Source: Notamacropus eugenii
Lineage: Eukaryota > Chordata > Mammalia > Diprotodontia > Macropodidae
Assembly: GCF_028372415.1 (NCBI RefSeq)
Contig: NC_092872.1
Location: 92,796,575 to 92,860,574 of the forward strand
DNA: 64,000 bases
Reading direction: 5' to 3'
Part shown: piece by piece, positions 22,090-33,150 of the stretch
How the letters are laid out: each line of letters starts with the position of its first letter
How positions within the stretch are numbered: the stretch's first letter is position 1
The notes under the pieces: generated by a model
Databases searched by the model: none
What the model saw: only the letters and a program-made list of their open reading frames with translations
What the model was told of the DNA's origin: nothing
Made by a program: the position numbers and the translations under genes

Positions 22090-25000
22090 ATATTTGCAGA
22101 ATATCACACCAACAGAATATAGCTCCTGGCATATAAGTGGCCACCTGTGACTGGCCTGTCAGCTGCTTCAGCACAGCTCCAGATGAACAGGCAGCCTCTA
22201 GTGGCCAGACTGCCATATGGTTCAGTGTACCCCACAGAAATGAAGAAATACCCCACTAACCTCAGCACATGCCAGACACCAGCAATAGGACCCCAACTGA
22301 GCACCAGGTAAGTGCCAGACCTTTATGACCTCCATCAGCACTAGCCACCCCCACCTCATCCTTTTAGTGCAGCATAAGATGTAAAGGTCCCCAATGGGTC
22401 TCAGGGCATAATCTGTGCAGTACCAGGTAAATAGCAGCCCTTGGCACAAGAAGTCTGAGACAGTATCCCTATTACCCCAAGAGCAGAACTCAAATTTGAA
22501 AAGAAAGGAAAAAAGCCAAAAAAGAATCTGACCATTGAAAGTTAGTATGGTAGCAGGGAAGAAGAAGACAAACTCAGAACAGGACAAAAATGTCAAAATA
22601 TCTATGGTCAAAACCACAAAGAAAAACAGAAAGTGGTCTCAAGCCCAGAAAGAACTCATGGAAAAGCTCAAAAAGGAGCTAAAAATCCTATAAGAAAGGT
22701 AGAAGAAAAATTGGGAAAATAAATGATAATGATGCAAGAGAATTATGAAAAAAGAGTCAACCTGAAAAAAGGAAAACAACTGCTTAAAAAGTAGAATTGG
22801 CCAAATGGAAAAGGAAGCACAAAAGTTAACTGAGGAAAATAACTCCTTAAAAGTTAGAATTAGGCAAGGAGAAGCTAATGACTCTATGATACACTAAAAA
22901 TAAAATAAAAAAAAGAAAAACAACTGACCTGAAAAATAGATCCAGGAAAGATAATGTCATAATCATTGGACTGCCTGAAAGCCATAATTAGAAGGAGTAC
23001 CTGAAAAGCATCTTTCAAGAAATTATCAAGGAAAACTGCCCTGATAACCTGGAACCAGATGACAAAACAGGTCTTGAAAGAATCCACTAATCACCTCAGG
23101 AAAGAGAACCCAAGGAGAATTATAGCCAAGTTACAGAACTATTAGGTTAAGGAAAAAAATACTGCAAGTGGCCAGGAAGAAACAATTCAAATAAGCCACA
23201 ATCAATATTACACAGGATTTAGCAACTGCAACATTAAAGGATTGGAGGTCATGAAACATGATATTTTGGAAGGCAAAGGAGCTAGGACTACAAGCTGTCC
23301 AGTGAAATTAAGCATAATGCTTCAAGAGAAAAATGGTCGTTCAATGAAATAGAAGAATTTCAAGCTTTGGTAAGAAGACCAGAATTTTACAAAAAATTTG
23401 GTCTTCAATAACAAGACCCAAAAGACTAAAAAGGCATAAAGGGAAAAGAAAACTTAAGGCATTTAGTGCAGTTGAACTGTTTACATTCCTACATGGGAAG
23501 ATGATACTTGTAATTCTTAAAAACTGTAAAACCAATAGTACAGCTAGAAGGAATATACATAGACAGAGGGTATGGATTTGAGGGAATGACATAAAAAATA
23601 ATTAAGGGATGAGAAATGGGAGTACACTGGGTGCAAAAGGAAGGAAGAGGTAGAATGGGGTAAAATATTTCACATGAAAAGGCATGAAAAATCTATTACA
23701 ATGGAGGGAAAGGGGAGGGTAGGTGATGAACATTGCTTGAAACTTTACTCTTATCAGTATTGTCCCCCAAAGGGAATAATATACACCATCAGTTGAATAT
23801 AGAAATTTATCTTAACTGATAGTAAAGTAGGAAGGGAAGGGAGAACTGACAGAAGAGAGGGCAGATGGGGGTGAGAAGGTAGGAGGTGGGTGGAGGTGTT
23901 AGACAAAATGAAAACAATGTCAAGGATGGAAAGGGTGAAAGGATAGAGAGAGGACAAACAGGAGGAAAAAGAGGATGGAGGGAAACACACTGTATTCATG
24001 TGAATGGGATGAACTCTCATAAGATGGAAGCAGATAGCAGAATGGATCAAAAGCTAGTATCCTACAATATGTTGTTTACAAGAAACACACTTGAAACAGA
24101 GAGACACGCAGAGTAAAGGAAAGGAGCTAGAGCAGAATCTATTACACTTCAGCTGAAGTAAAAAACAAGCAGGGGTTGCAATCCTGATCTCAGACAAAGC
24201 AAAAGCAAAAATAAACCTAACTGAAAGAGACGAGGAAGGAAACTACTTCTTGTTAAAGGTACCATAGACAATGAAGTAATATCAAGGCTAACCATATATG
24301 TACCATGTGGTACAGTATCCAAATTCTTTTTTTTTTTTGAAAGTTTTACTTCTTTATTGAGTAGTACTTTTCAAGACTCTGTAAATTGGGTACTTCAAAT
24401 AAAACCCAATTCCCAATAAAAACAAAACAAAAATAGTGTCAGAAAATCTTTTTTTAGAAGAGAAAAATAAAATAAAATAAAATTAAAGGTTAACAGGTCC
24501 AGGCAACACACAGAAAACCTGCAAATTTTGACCATTGAAAAACTTCTTAAGAGTTGACCTTTCAAATTTATTTTTCCCAAAGAAAGAAAATCCAGAATGT
24601 CAATAGCTTCTTCTGCCATCATGTTCAATCTGAAGTACCATAAAGAAGTCTCCACATGTTGAGTGAATGAACATCTAATGAAAAGGCTAGTTAGCTTCAG
24701 AGTATCCAGTTTTTCTGGTATAAGAGGTGGCAGCAACCATGGCCACCTTCTGAGCAGCTTCTGTCCTGGCATGGTGACCTTGTAATACTGCAACAACTTC
24801 TTCCACTTTTGACCATTGGAGAGATTCTGGAGACTCTAGCATGTAGCATCCAAATTCTTAAAAGAAATTCTGCGAGTTATAGTTTCATGATCAAATGAGA
24901 TAGAGAGCATTATGAAATGTAAAATAGATACTTTTGATTACATTAAATTAAAAAGCATTTGCAAAAACTAAACTAATACAACTAAGATTAGAAGGAAAGG

Positions 25001-26115
25001 AGAAAATTGGGAGACAATCTTTACAGCAATAAAGATAAAAAGACTTCATTACTCAAATATATAGAAAACTGTGTCACTTTATAAGAATACAAACCATTCC
25101 TCAAATGATAAATGATCAAAAGATATGAATAGACAGTTTTCAGATGCTGAAATCAAAGCTATCTATAGGCATATGAAGAAGTGCTCTAAAACACTTTTGA
25201 TTAGAGAAATGCAAATTAAAATAACTCTGAAGTACCACCTCATATCTATCAGATTGGCTAATATTACAAAAAAGAAAAATGATAAATATTGGAAAGATGT
25301 GGGAAAATTGGGACACCAATGCACTGCTTGCAGAGTTGTGAACTGATCCAGTAGATCAATTTGGAACTATGTCGAAAGAACAACCAAACTGTGGATATCT
25401 TTTGATCCAGCAATACCATTACTAAATCTGTATCCTGATGAAATCATAGAAAAGGGAAAAGCACCTACACATAAAAAGATCTTTATAGTATCCCTTTTCA
25501 TGTTGGCAAAATATTGGAAATTGAGGGAATTTCCATCAATTGGGGAATGGCTGAACAAGCTGTGGTATATGAATGTGATAGAATACTATTATGAAATAAG
25601 AAATGATGAACAGGAAGAATTTAGAAAAAATCTGGAAAGAATTGTATGAATTGAAGCAAAGTGAAATGAGCAGAAGCAGGAAAACACTGTATACAGTATC
25701 AACAACATTATGTTATGATTAACTATGAATGACTCAGCTCTTCTCAGCAACACAATGATCTAAGACAAGTACAAAGGACTCATGAAGGAAAATGCTATCC
25801 ATATCCAGATAAAAAACTGATGGGCTCTGAACGCAGATCAAATTATACTTTTTTCACTTACTTTATTTTTTTCCATATTTTTTCCCCTTCTGACCTGTTT
25901 CTTTTTTTTTATAACTGTGACTAATATGGAAATATGTTTTATATAATAGCACATGTATAAACTATATCAAATTGCCTACCAATTTAGGAAGAGGGGAGGG
26001 AAGGGAGAGAGGGAGAAAAATCTGGAACTCAAAGTCTTGTAAAAAATGAATGTTAAAAATTGTCTTGGCATATAATTGGGAAAAAAGTACTATTTGAAAA
26101 AAACAATAAAAAAGG
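22090..26115 (+). mobile_element. L1 LINE with ORF1 and deleted ORF2
   Basis: Runs 5' to 3'. A 5' UTR-like part covers 22090-22640. An ORF1 relic at about 22640-23350 has a coiled-coil-like AQKELMEKLKKEL region and a C-terminal motif near the usual ARKxxF...PAKLS block. A purine-rich inter-ORF region covers 23350-24000. ORF2 endonuclease sequence follows at 24030-24310 and resumes at 24845. There 'cttaaaagaaattctgcga' passes quickly into sequence normally found at the end of ORF2, so most of the reverse-transcriptase domain is deleted. The ORF2 3' end is clear at 24940-25700, the 3' UTR at 25800-26090, and an A-rich end follows. All frames are broken. A processed pseudogene interrupts it at 24329-24844. 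Confidence 0.8.
24329..24844 (-). pseudogene. Processed pseudogene of unidentified transcript
   Basis: All hallmarks of L1-mediated retroposition are visible. The insertion is bracketed by a 15-bp direct repeat with one mismatch (24314-24328 and 24845-24859, containing 'atccaaattctt'). It has a T-run at its left end (the poly(A) tail in minus orientation). An AATAAA signal in minus sense lies about 15-20 bp from the tail ('ctttattga' at 24352-24360). Removing it restores continuous L1 ORF2 sequence. The minus-strand frame at 24395-24796 is 133 codons, but composition suggests its 3' half is UTR. Another frame near 24700-24830 reads [20 protein letters not shown], which may be true coding remnant. 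I do not recognise the parent gene. Confidence 0.75.
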
Positions 26116-26129
26116 GGAAAAATAACATC

Positions 26130-26205
26130 AACAAGCACGTCTCATATATATATACATATATATGTATATATATGTATATATATATACATATATATACATC
26201 AGTCA
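26130..26205. repeat. TA/TATG low-complexity tract
   Basis: Alternating TATATA, CATATA and GTATATA units adjoin the 3' end of the L1 copy. Confidence 0.9.
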
Positions 26206-26244
26206 CTGTTGTCTTGCTATAGATATGTGACAACTGAAATCTTT

Positions 26245-26975
26245 ATGTACCAATGGTCACCAAACACATCCCAATGACACATTAATTTCAAATAGCAATT
26301 CTATTAGACAAAAATATTTTGGAAAATGCTTTGGATTTTGTTGTAAAGAGATCTCTGGGGATATACCAGAAAAAGTGGCCAATACTACATCCTGGGTGAC
26401 TCTGGAATGATGGGGGACAGTAGTAGCCTTAGGTGTATTTGGGGGGCATTAAACAAAGATAAGGGGGTGGTGGAAGTGGAGAAGAAGAGAAGGAAATTTT
26501 GAAAATCTGTTCATACATATTTCATTTCTGTTGTGTAACAGAGTTAAAGTTGTCGTGATTACATTATTTCCAAATAAACACACAAAATGCAAGTTATAAG
26601 CAATCAGTGGTCAAGTCTTCTGACAGATATTAACAAACAAGTGCTGACAGGTGAGTATGTCACCATACTTGCCTGTTGGGAAGTCCAGTATGCATTGGCA
26701 GGAATATAAGTGCATAATGACTTGTTTACAATATGAAACTATACAGATATATGACACAATACTCTATTGTCAAAATTTCAATGCAGGAAACCCCACAAAT
26801 TTTAATAAATCATTAAATTTAAGATGTGTCATTTAAAAAAAATTATATTTTTTGAAATGATGCAAATTAAAAAAACATTAAAGGGTTAAAGAAAGTAGAT
26901 TTTCAGGGGGCCACTGAGGAAATTTTTTTTGAAAAAGGGTATTAGACCAAATAAATTTGGGAACCTTTGGTCTAA
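26245..26975. mobile_element. Candidate hAT-type transposon relic
   Basis: The left end 'accaatggtcaccaaac' and the reverse complement of the right end, 'accaaaggttcccaaat', agree at about 12 of 17 positions. They resemble hAT terminal repeats of the 'cagtggttcccaaac' type. The interior includes 'aacaaacaagtgctgacagg' and no long frame. No 8-bp target duplication is obvious. Confidence 0.35.
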
Positions 26976-27179
26976 ACTTAAGAAACTGATGGAGGAAATG
27001 TTAATAATGCAGATTAAATTTAAAAGTCTGCCATAAGTATATCTTTTTCTTCCCAGAGACCTAGTTGTTAAACATTTACCACCATACCACTACATTTAGA
27101 ATGCAAACACATTATATAAGAACTGAGGGACCACTGAATAGAAGAATAGTGAAATTAATCCTTTTAGAGCTTCAGTAAG

Positions 27180-27360
27180 AAATGACTAATATGATCCTGG
27201 GCAAGTCTCTTCTTTGTCTCAGTTTCCCCATCTGTAATATTGGGATAACAACAGCACCTGCCTTGCAGGGTTGTTGTAAAGATCAAATGAAATAATATTT
27301 GTAAAATGCTTAGTACAGTGCCTGGCATGTAGTAAATGTTATATAACTGCTTATTCCCTT
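27180..27360 (+). mobile_element. SINE/MIR-type tail fragment
   Basis: 'cctgggcaagtctcttcttt', 'cagtttccccatctgtaata', 'gcagggttgttgtaaagatc' and 'gtgcctggcatgtagtaaat' are the classic second half of a tRNA-SINE/MIR element. Its last part forms the left arm of a long inverted repeat. Confidence 0.75.
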
Positions 27361-27993
27361 CTCTTCAGTAGCAGGACTTGGATTTAATGAAATCACAAGT
27401 TCCGTCCAAAAACAGATGTCTCAGTGATGCTAAGTGGTGGGGAATCATAGAGCATCATAATCTCATATGAGTTAACATTTCAGAGCCCCAAAGAGCAATA
27501 TAAAAGGACATGATGGTTGTAGCATATAACCCAAGATAACTCACTCGTGAGAAATGACATAAAAGACATCAGGAGAGATATTCATGACTGAAAAAGACAG
27601 TGGGCCAGTCATGGAGCAAGAGAAAGATGACAGATGGATTGGACCAAACGAGTGCTGCATTTAATATGCCAGCAAATTTGGGAAACTCAGCAGAGGACGC
27701 TGGATTGGAAAAGATCCATTTTTGTCCTAATCTCAAAGAAGGACAATGTCAAGGAATGTTCAAATTACCAAATAATTGTCCTTCTTTGATCTTCACAACA
27801 ACCCTGAGCATTGACGACTTTCCACATTTTGTTGTGATCCATTACTGAGAGATCCTTTTTTTGGACGGAACTTGTGATTTCATTATACCCAAGTCCTGCT
27901 ACTGAAGAGAAGGGAATAAGCAGTTATATAACATTTAGTACATGCCAGGCACTGTACTAAGCATTTTACAAATATTGTTTCATTTGGTCTTCA
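27281..27993. repeat. Near-identical inverted repeat, arms about 140 bp
   Basis: The left arm (27281-27428) and the reverse complement of the right arm (27840-27993) match almost base for base. The match runs from 'aatatttgtaaaatgctta' through 'cttattcccttctcttcagt' to 'atcacaagttccgtccaaaa'. Only a handful of differences are visible. The arms include a SINE tail plus at least 60 bp of non-SINE sequence. They are therefore a duplication in inverse orientation and not two independent SINE insertions. The spacer is about 410 bp. Confidence 0.85.
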
Positions 27994-29180
27994 TATGTCT
28001 ACAAGGTTATGTTTAAGAACCTGTAAGCTAGGCTTCAGCCAAATGTGAATCAAGAATGACCAGAATGGCAGGTTAGTTTTGGAAGAGCCAGAGAAACTAG
28101 AAACCAGAGTGCTAACATTCACTGGATTATGGAGAAAACAAGGTAGTTTCAGAAAAATATCTACTTCTGCTTTATTCATACTTTGTGTGGATCACAACAA
28201 AATGTGATAAGTCCTCAAAGGAATGAGAGTACTGTATCATCTTACTTTTCTTCCGAGGAACCTGTATATGGGCCATGAAGCAATAGTTAGAACCAGTTGG
28301 AACAAATGGTCATCTTATTAATTTAACTTGTATGCAGAGTACATCATGCAAAATTCTGGGTTGAACAAATCGAAAGTCCTAATTAAGGTTGTTGGGAGAA
28401 ATATCAACAATCTCAGATATGCAGGCAATACTATTCTGATATCAGAAAGTGAAGAAAAATTAAGAAATCTCTTGATAAAGGTGAAAGAGGAGAAGATTAA
28501 AGCTGTCTTGAAGCTTAACATTAAAAAAAAAATAAGACCATGCCTGGTCTCATCACTTTGTGGTAAATAGAAATGGAAACAGTGTCAGACTTTATATTAT
28601 TGAGCTCAAAGATCACTGCAGATGGCAACTATAGCCATGAAATTAAAAAACACTTTTTCCCTTAGAAGGAAAGCTATGGCAAATCAAAAAAGCAGAGGCA
28701 TCACCTTGCCAACAAAATGTCATATAGTCAAAGCTATAGTTTTTCCAGTAGCAACGTATGGTTGTGAGAGTTGGTCTATAAGAAAAGCTGAGCATTGTAG
28801 AATTGATGCTTTTGAATTGTTGTGCTGGAGAAGAATTTTTAGAGTCCCTTGGATAGCAAAGAGATCAAATCATTCAATACTTAAAGAAATTAATTCAGAT
28901 GATTCACTGAAAGGTCAAATACTGAAACTGAAGCTTAAATGCTTTGGCTACATGATGAGAAGACAGGACTCCCTAGAAAGGATCCTAGTATTGGGAAAGA
29001 CTGAAGGCAAAAGCAAAAGGGGATGGCAGAGGATGAGATGGATAGATAGTGTCATGGTAGGAGTGAACATGATCTTGGGCAGGTTTTGGAAGATAGTAGA
29101 GGATAGAAGAGTCTGGTGTACTATGGTCTCTGGGGTCTCAAAGAATTGGATATGACTGATGGATTGAGCAACAAGGAGAC
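27655..29180 (+). mobile_element. RTE (BovB-like) LINE reverse-transcriptase relic
   Basis: Translated pieces follow the BovB/RTE order. ENSAEDAGLEKI-type sequence is at about 27670-27720, then SKKDNVKECSNYQII at 27740. A 200-bp insertion carries the right arm of the inverted repeat. The frame resumes near 28000 with QAGFGRARETRNQ-type sequence. Next come YAEYIMQNSGL, GRNINNLRY (28328-28420) and SESEEKLRNLL. A 177-codon open frame at 28622-29155 covers the C-terminal part, with VFPVATYGCESW, CWRRIFRVPW and RWIDSVMVGV. The catalytic Y-A-D-D motif reads Y-A-G-N at 28418-28429, so both metal-binding Asp residues are lost. Frameshifts separate the blocks. It is a dead element, not a host gene. 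Confidence 0.85.
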
Positions 29181-29381
29181 CAAATGTGGCTCTGGAATTT
29201 ATAAAATTCTAAAGGGTTGATGTAGAAGAAGCAGATTCAACGTATTGTCATAGTGAAAAAGAAATATTTCTACATGCCCACATGGAATCTAAGAATTGAA
29301 CATCTTGTTTTTCTTGATTTCTGTTATTGATCTTTTATCATTGTCTTGACTTTTGGACCTTTTTCACCAGTGACTAACCAA

Positions 29382-29492
29382 ATTTAGCAATAAACATTTA
29401 AATACCCACTATGTGTCATTCTTTGGGCTAGGCATTGGGGATGCAAAGACACAAAAATAAATAGTCTCAGCCCTCAAGGAGCTTACCTTTTC
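29382..29492 (-). mobile_element. L2 LINE 3' end
   Basis: 'aataaacatttaaataccca', 'gggctaggcattggggatg' and 'agccctcaaggagcttac' mark an L2 3' end on the minus strand. Confidence 0.75.
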
Positions 29493-29494
29493 CT

Positions 29495-29650
29495 GAAAGG
29501 GGCTTTAGAGATAATTTTGTATGAATCTTTGACTTTATAGATGAGGAGAATGAGTCCCAGAGAGGTTAATCTAGGGCTACAATAGGTAAAAACTGGAAAA
29601 ACCAGCATTTGAATTCTAATTCTAGGTCTAATTAATAGAGTGTCAAGGGG
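29495..29650 (-). mobile_element. MIR/CORE-SINE fragment
   Basis: 'atagatgaggagaatgagtc', 'ccagagaggttaatctaggg' and 'accagcatttgaattct' are the reverse complement of a MIR-type body. Confidence 0.6.
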
Positions 29651-30044
29651 TGAGAGTGCTATAGTGAGGCTAAGTGAGCAGAGGCTAAGTGAGGTTGTAG
29701 GCATGCCTGGATAGTAGCCACCAAGCAGAGAGTCTCTAGTTGTATACCTTGGCTTCTCCTCTTCCCTCAGTAGAATTGTATTTGAACTTGAGATACTTTT
29801 CCTTCTTACATTTTACTGGGCGGTATTGCCCTACGCCGATAAAGAACTGGGAAGTCCAGTCAACATTCGTGATATACTGGGGTTCGTAAAAACATTCTCT
29901 TTGAGTCACTTTGGACTCTATCCAAAGGCTTGTCTGTGCCAAGGTACTAGGACCCTAATAGTTCAAGGATCAACATTCTGAAATGATCATTTACAGGGCT
30001 TTACAGATTTCATTTCATTTTCCCAAGGTCCTTACGCTGTTTAG

Positions 30045-30230
30045 AATGAGGACTTCAAGCTGGAAGGGACTTTGGAGGTCATCTAGTCCAACTCTCATTT
30101 TGTAGATGAGAAAATGGGCATCGAGAGACTAGATGATTTACCCGATGTCACAGAAGCTGTAAGTAGCAGAATTTGGATTTGAATGTGGATCCACAGACTC
30201 CAAATCCAGTGCTCTTTTCACTAAAACTTA
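30045..30230 (-). mobile_element. MIR/CORE-SINE
   Basis: Well preserved in order: 'ctggaagggactttggaggt', 'catctagtccaactctcatt', 'gatgagaaaatgggcatcg' and 'ggatccacagactccaaatc'. Minus orientation. Confidence 0.75.
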
Positions 30231-30909
30231 AGTAAATTAATCAGTCTCAGGATCAGTCAATGGCCAAGATAAAGATTAAAGTTCTGTAATCCCAGTAACC
30301 CATTCAAACCAGAACATAAGTTTCCCTGTGGAGAACATTTAGCTTTCAATACAGGTGTGAGTTAAGTCTGTGTTGGAGGTAGGCATAGGCTGATATTTAG
30401 TTGAGGGATTGACAGGTATTTTTTTCCTAACCCATACCACATAGAAGGAAGATACTATACTTTTTAATTTGCTCAGTGCTGTAATTGTAAATGAAGAGCA
30501 ATATTGCAACACATCCAATTATAAGCAGAATACTACCTCTTAGGACTCATAAAAAAGAGGGGAAAGTATTTATGACTGTGTGGATCCATTAATCTCTGCA
30601 GTTATGGCTACACATACTATACAATACCAACTGGAAGATTGGTCTTTCTTTTTTTACAGTGATATATTTCATAAAAACTCAGCTGGGTATTTTGTTATAA
30701 ATTAAACCCTGGAATGTTTTTCCATAAGCACCTTGCTTACTCCTTACCCAGTGGGATTTTTTCCCCTCTGTCTATAATTTTATGCTCATTTATCCTTTTC
30801 AGTAGAATCATTTATTTACCCCAAATTCACCATACAATGGGTGATATTTTCTTATGGAAAGCAGAGAAAAAAAAGAAATGGCTTTAAATGATGGGGGAAT
30901 GAAATAACT
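30231..30909. other. Unclassified intergenic sequence
   Basis: No gene or familiar repeat recognised. Confidence 0.4.
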
Positions 30910-31315
30910 TGTGCTTTTGCATTTATTTTTAAAATTTTGAGTTCTCCCTCCTTTCAGCCCCTTCCTCACCCATTGAAAAAGCAAGAAATATAATACCCAT
31001 TGCATATGTGAAGTTATTCAAAACATTAGCTTGTGTTTTCAACCAAGAGATTGATTGATTATGTAGAGAAGGTGGTGTTTTGTATATAGCTATAGGAATG
31101 TAGGGCAGTGTTCACCAGCTGTACCTTATCCATTCAGGGTCACTAAGTGAAATGTCACCTTCTTAGCATAATACTAATTCCTTTCCAGAATGGTGGGACC
31201 AATTCACATTTCCACCAACAGAGTGCTAATGTGCCCGTCTTTCTTCAATTCCTCTAACGTTGACTATTCTCATCTTTTATCTTCTTTGCCGAGTTGCTTG
31301 GAAATGACCTACCTT
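30910..31315 (-). mobile_element. L1 3' UTR and ORF2 end fragment
   Basis: A 3' UTR-like block at 30910-31060 is followed at 31130-31310 by 'ttcctttccagaatggtggg', 'ccaccaacagagtgctaatg' and 'attcctctaacgttgactat'. This is the reverse complement of the ORF2 3' end. An internal deletion is implied. Confidence 0.6.
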
Positions 31316-31559
31316 TTTTCAGTCAACACTAAGCTAAGATGGTTAATTGGCACAATATGATATGGCTCAGTATGGTACAGAATAACAGTCAGGATACCAA
31401 AAGATTTGGACAGGTTAGAAAACAGATCTGAATCTAAGTAGACAAAATCAAACATATTAATGTAAAGTCTTACACTTAAACTCCAGAAATATACTTCATA
31501 AATATTAAATTGGGAGAATGTAGTTAGAGTGATTTCTCTGAAAATGATCTGGGGCAGAA

Positions 31560-32180
31560 CTTCAAGCTTAATCTAAATCATCATTGAGACATGAAAGCCA
31601 AAAAAAGCTAATGTGATGTTGGACTTCATTAAGGGAGGCATATTGACCAAGAATAAGGAAGGAATAGTCCTGCTGTATTTTGTCCAGCCATGCCATGTCT
31701 GGTGTCTAGTGCTCAATTCTGGGCATCCCATTTTAGGAAGGAATCAATCAGTTGGAGTGTATCCAAAAGCAGGCAGCCAGAGTAATGAAAGACCTTGATT
31801 TCTTGTCATGTGAAGACTAATTTAAGGAACTGAGGATATGTCATCTAGAGAAAAGAAGACTCAAGAGAAATGTAAGAGCTGTTTTCAAGCCTGTCGTATA
31901 GAAGAATAATTAGATTTGTTCTATTTGGTGCCAAAGGGTAGAACAATGGGTAGAGATAGCAAAGATAAGCAGTTAACCTTTATGTCAGGAAAAGCTTCCT
32001 AATAATTACAAGGATCTAAATGTGGAGTGGGCTACTTGGGTGGCAGTAGGTTCTCCATCATTGGAGATCTTTAACAAGACTGCATGACCACTTGTTGAAT
32101 GTATTCCTTCTCAGGTTTGGTATCAGATTATGTGGTCTTTTAGTTTTCTTCTGCCTCCAAAATGCTTTCTTTCACATGCC
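31560..32180 (+). mobile_element. CR1/L3 LINE 3' end
   Basis: Plus-strand order: 'ggagtgtatccaaaagcagg', 'cagccagagtaatgaaagac', 'ttaaggaactgaggata', 'tagagaaaagaagactcaag', 'caggaaaagcttcctaataa', 'ctaaatgtggagtgggctac' and 'ccatcattggagatcttta'. This is the end of the CR1/L3 reverse transcriptase plus 3' UTR, with many in-frame stops. Confidence 0.75.
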
Positions 32181-32340
32181 CTATAGAAAATGAAAGGTCC
32201 TTATAGACCTAGCAGTAATGGGTTATGTGGAACCATCCACACTTGCTTATTTGATTGATCCTCTCTGTAATCATTAACTTTCAGAGCTGACCAAGGATAG
32301 CATACTTAAATTGTGGCCATGGAATGGATCACAACTAACT

Positions 32341-32632
32341 GGGCTTTGCTAGGTGGCTCATTGAAATATCATTCCAGTCTTAGAGTCAGGAAGACCGGAA
32401 TTTGAATCTTGCCACAGGTACTTATTAACCTTGTGAATCAGAACAAGTGAGTCAACTTTTCAGCCTCAGCTTCCCCATTTGTAAAATGGGGACAATAACA
32501 GCACCTACAGGGTTGTTGTGAATATCAAAGAAGATAACATGTGAAGTGCTTGGTAAACCTTAAATCACCGTGTAAATGTTAGCTACTATTGTTAATAATA
32601 TTATCATTTTTTATTATTACCAAGTACTATAA
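32341..32632 (+). mobile_element. tRNA-derived SINE with (TTA)n tail
   Basis: The head 'gctaggtggctcattgaaat' is followed by 'cccatttgtaaaatggggac', 'gcacctacagggttgttgtg', 'gaagtgcttggtaaacctta' and an (ATT)-rich tail. A full-length copy that abuts the next SINE. Confidence 0.8.
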
Positions 32633-32636
32633 ATGA

Positions 32637-32892
32637 TTGGCAGCTAGGCAGAGCAGTGGATCTGGAGTCAGGAATGATGAGTTCTTGATGAGTTCTTCTT
32701 GATGAGTTCAAATCTGGCCTCAGACACTTACTAACTTTGTTGCCCAAGGCAAGTCCCTTAACCTAATCTCAGTTTCCTTATCTGTAAATGAGCTGGAGAC
32801 AGAAATGGCAAACCACTCCAGCATCTTCACCAAGAAAACTCCAAATAGGGTCATGAAGAGTCAGACATGGCTAAAATTACTGAACAACATGT
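32637..32892 (+). mobile_element. tRNA-derived SINE with internal expansion
   Basis: Same family as 1371-1618: 'ggcagctaggcagagcagtg', 'ggcaaaccactccagcatct' and 'agagtcagacatggct'. In the head, the unit 'gatgagttctt' is repeated about three times at 32677-32709, a small private tandem expansion. Confidence 0.85.
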
Positions 32893-32954
32893 ACAACTGT
32901 ATATGACTGTGACTCATTAGCACTATGCTATAACCAATCTGTTCTAGATAATAT

Positions 32955-33150
32955 ATCATAGGTTATTAAACATGGAAGGTACTTTCATGGTCATCTCATT
33001 CAATCTCTTCATTTTATATTTGAAGAAACTGAGACCCTGAGAGGTTGTGTGTGACTTTTTACCAAAGTGACACAGAAAGTACATAAATGGCAGAGTTAAG
33101 ATTTGAACCCAGGTTCTCTGACTCCAAATCCAGTGCTTCTCAATAGAGTC
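32955..33150 (-). mobile_element. MIR/CORE-SINE
   Basis: 'catggtcatctcattcaatc', 'gaagaaactgagaccctgag' and 'gatttgaacccaggttctct' give a MIR-type body on the minus strand. Confidence 0.7.

Noticed and set aside
22104..22617. Minus-strand frames up to 131 codons with hydrophobic segments
   Set aside because: They lie antisense to the L1 5' UTR/ORF1 region and resemble no known protein.
28622..29155. A host gene of 177 codons
   Set aside because: The motifs (YGCESW, CWRRIFRVPW) are those of the RTE/BovB reverse-transcriptase C-terminal region, so it is transposon sequence.
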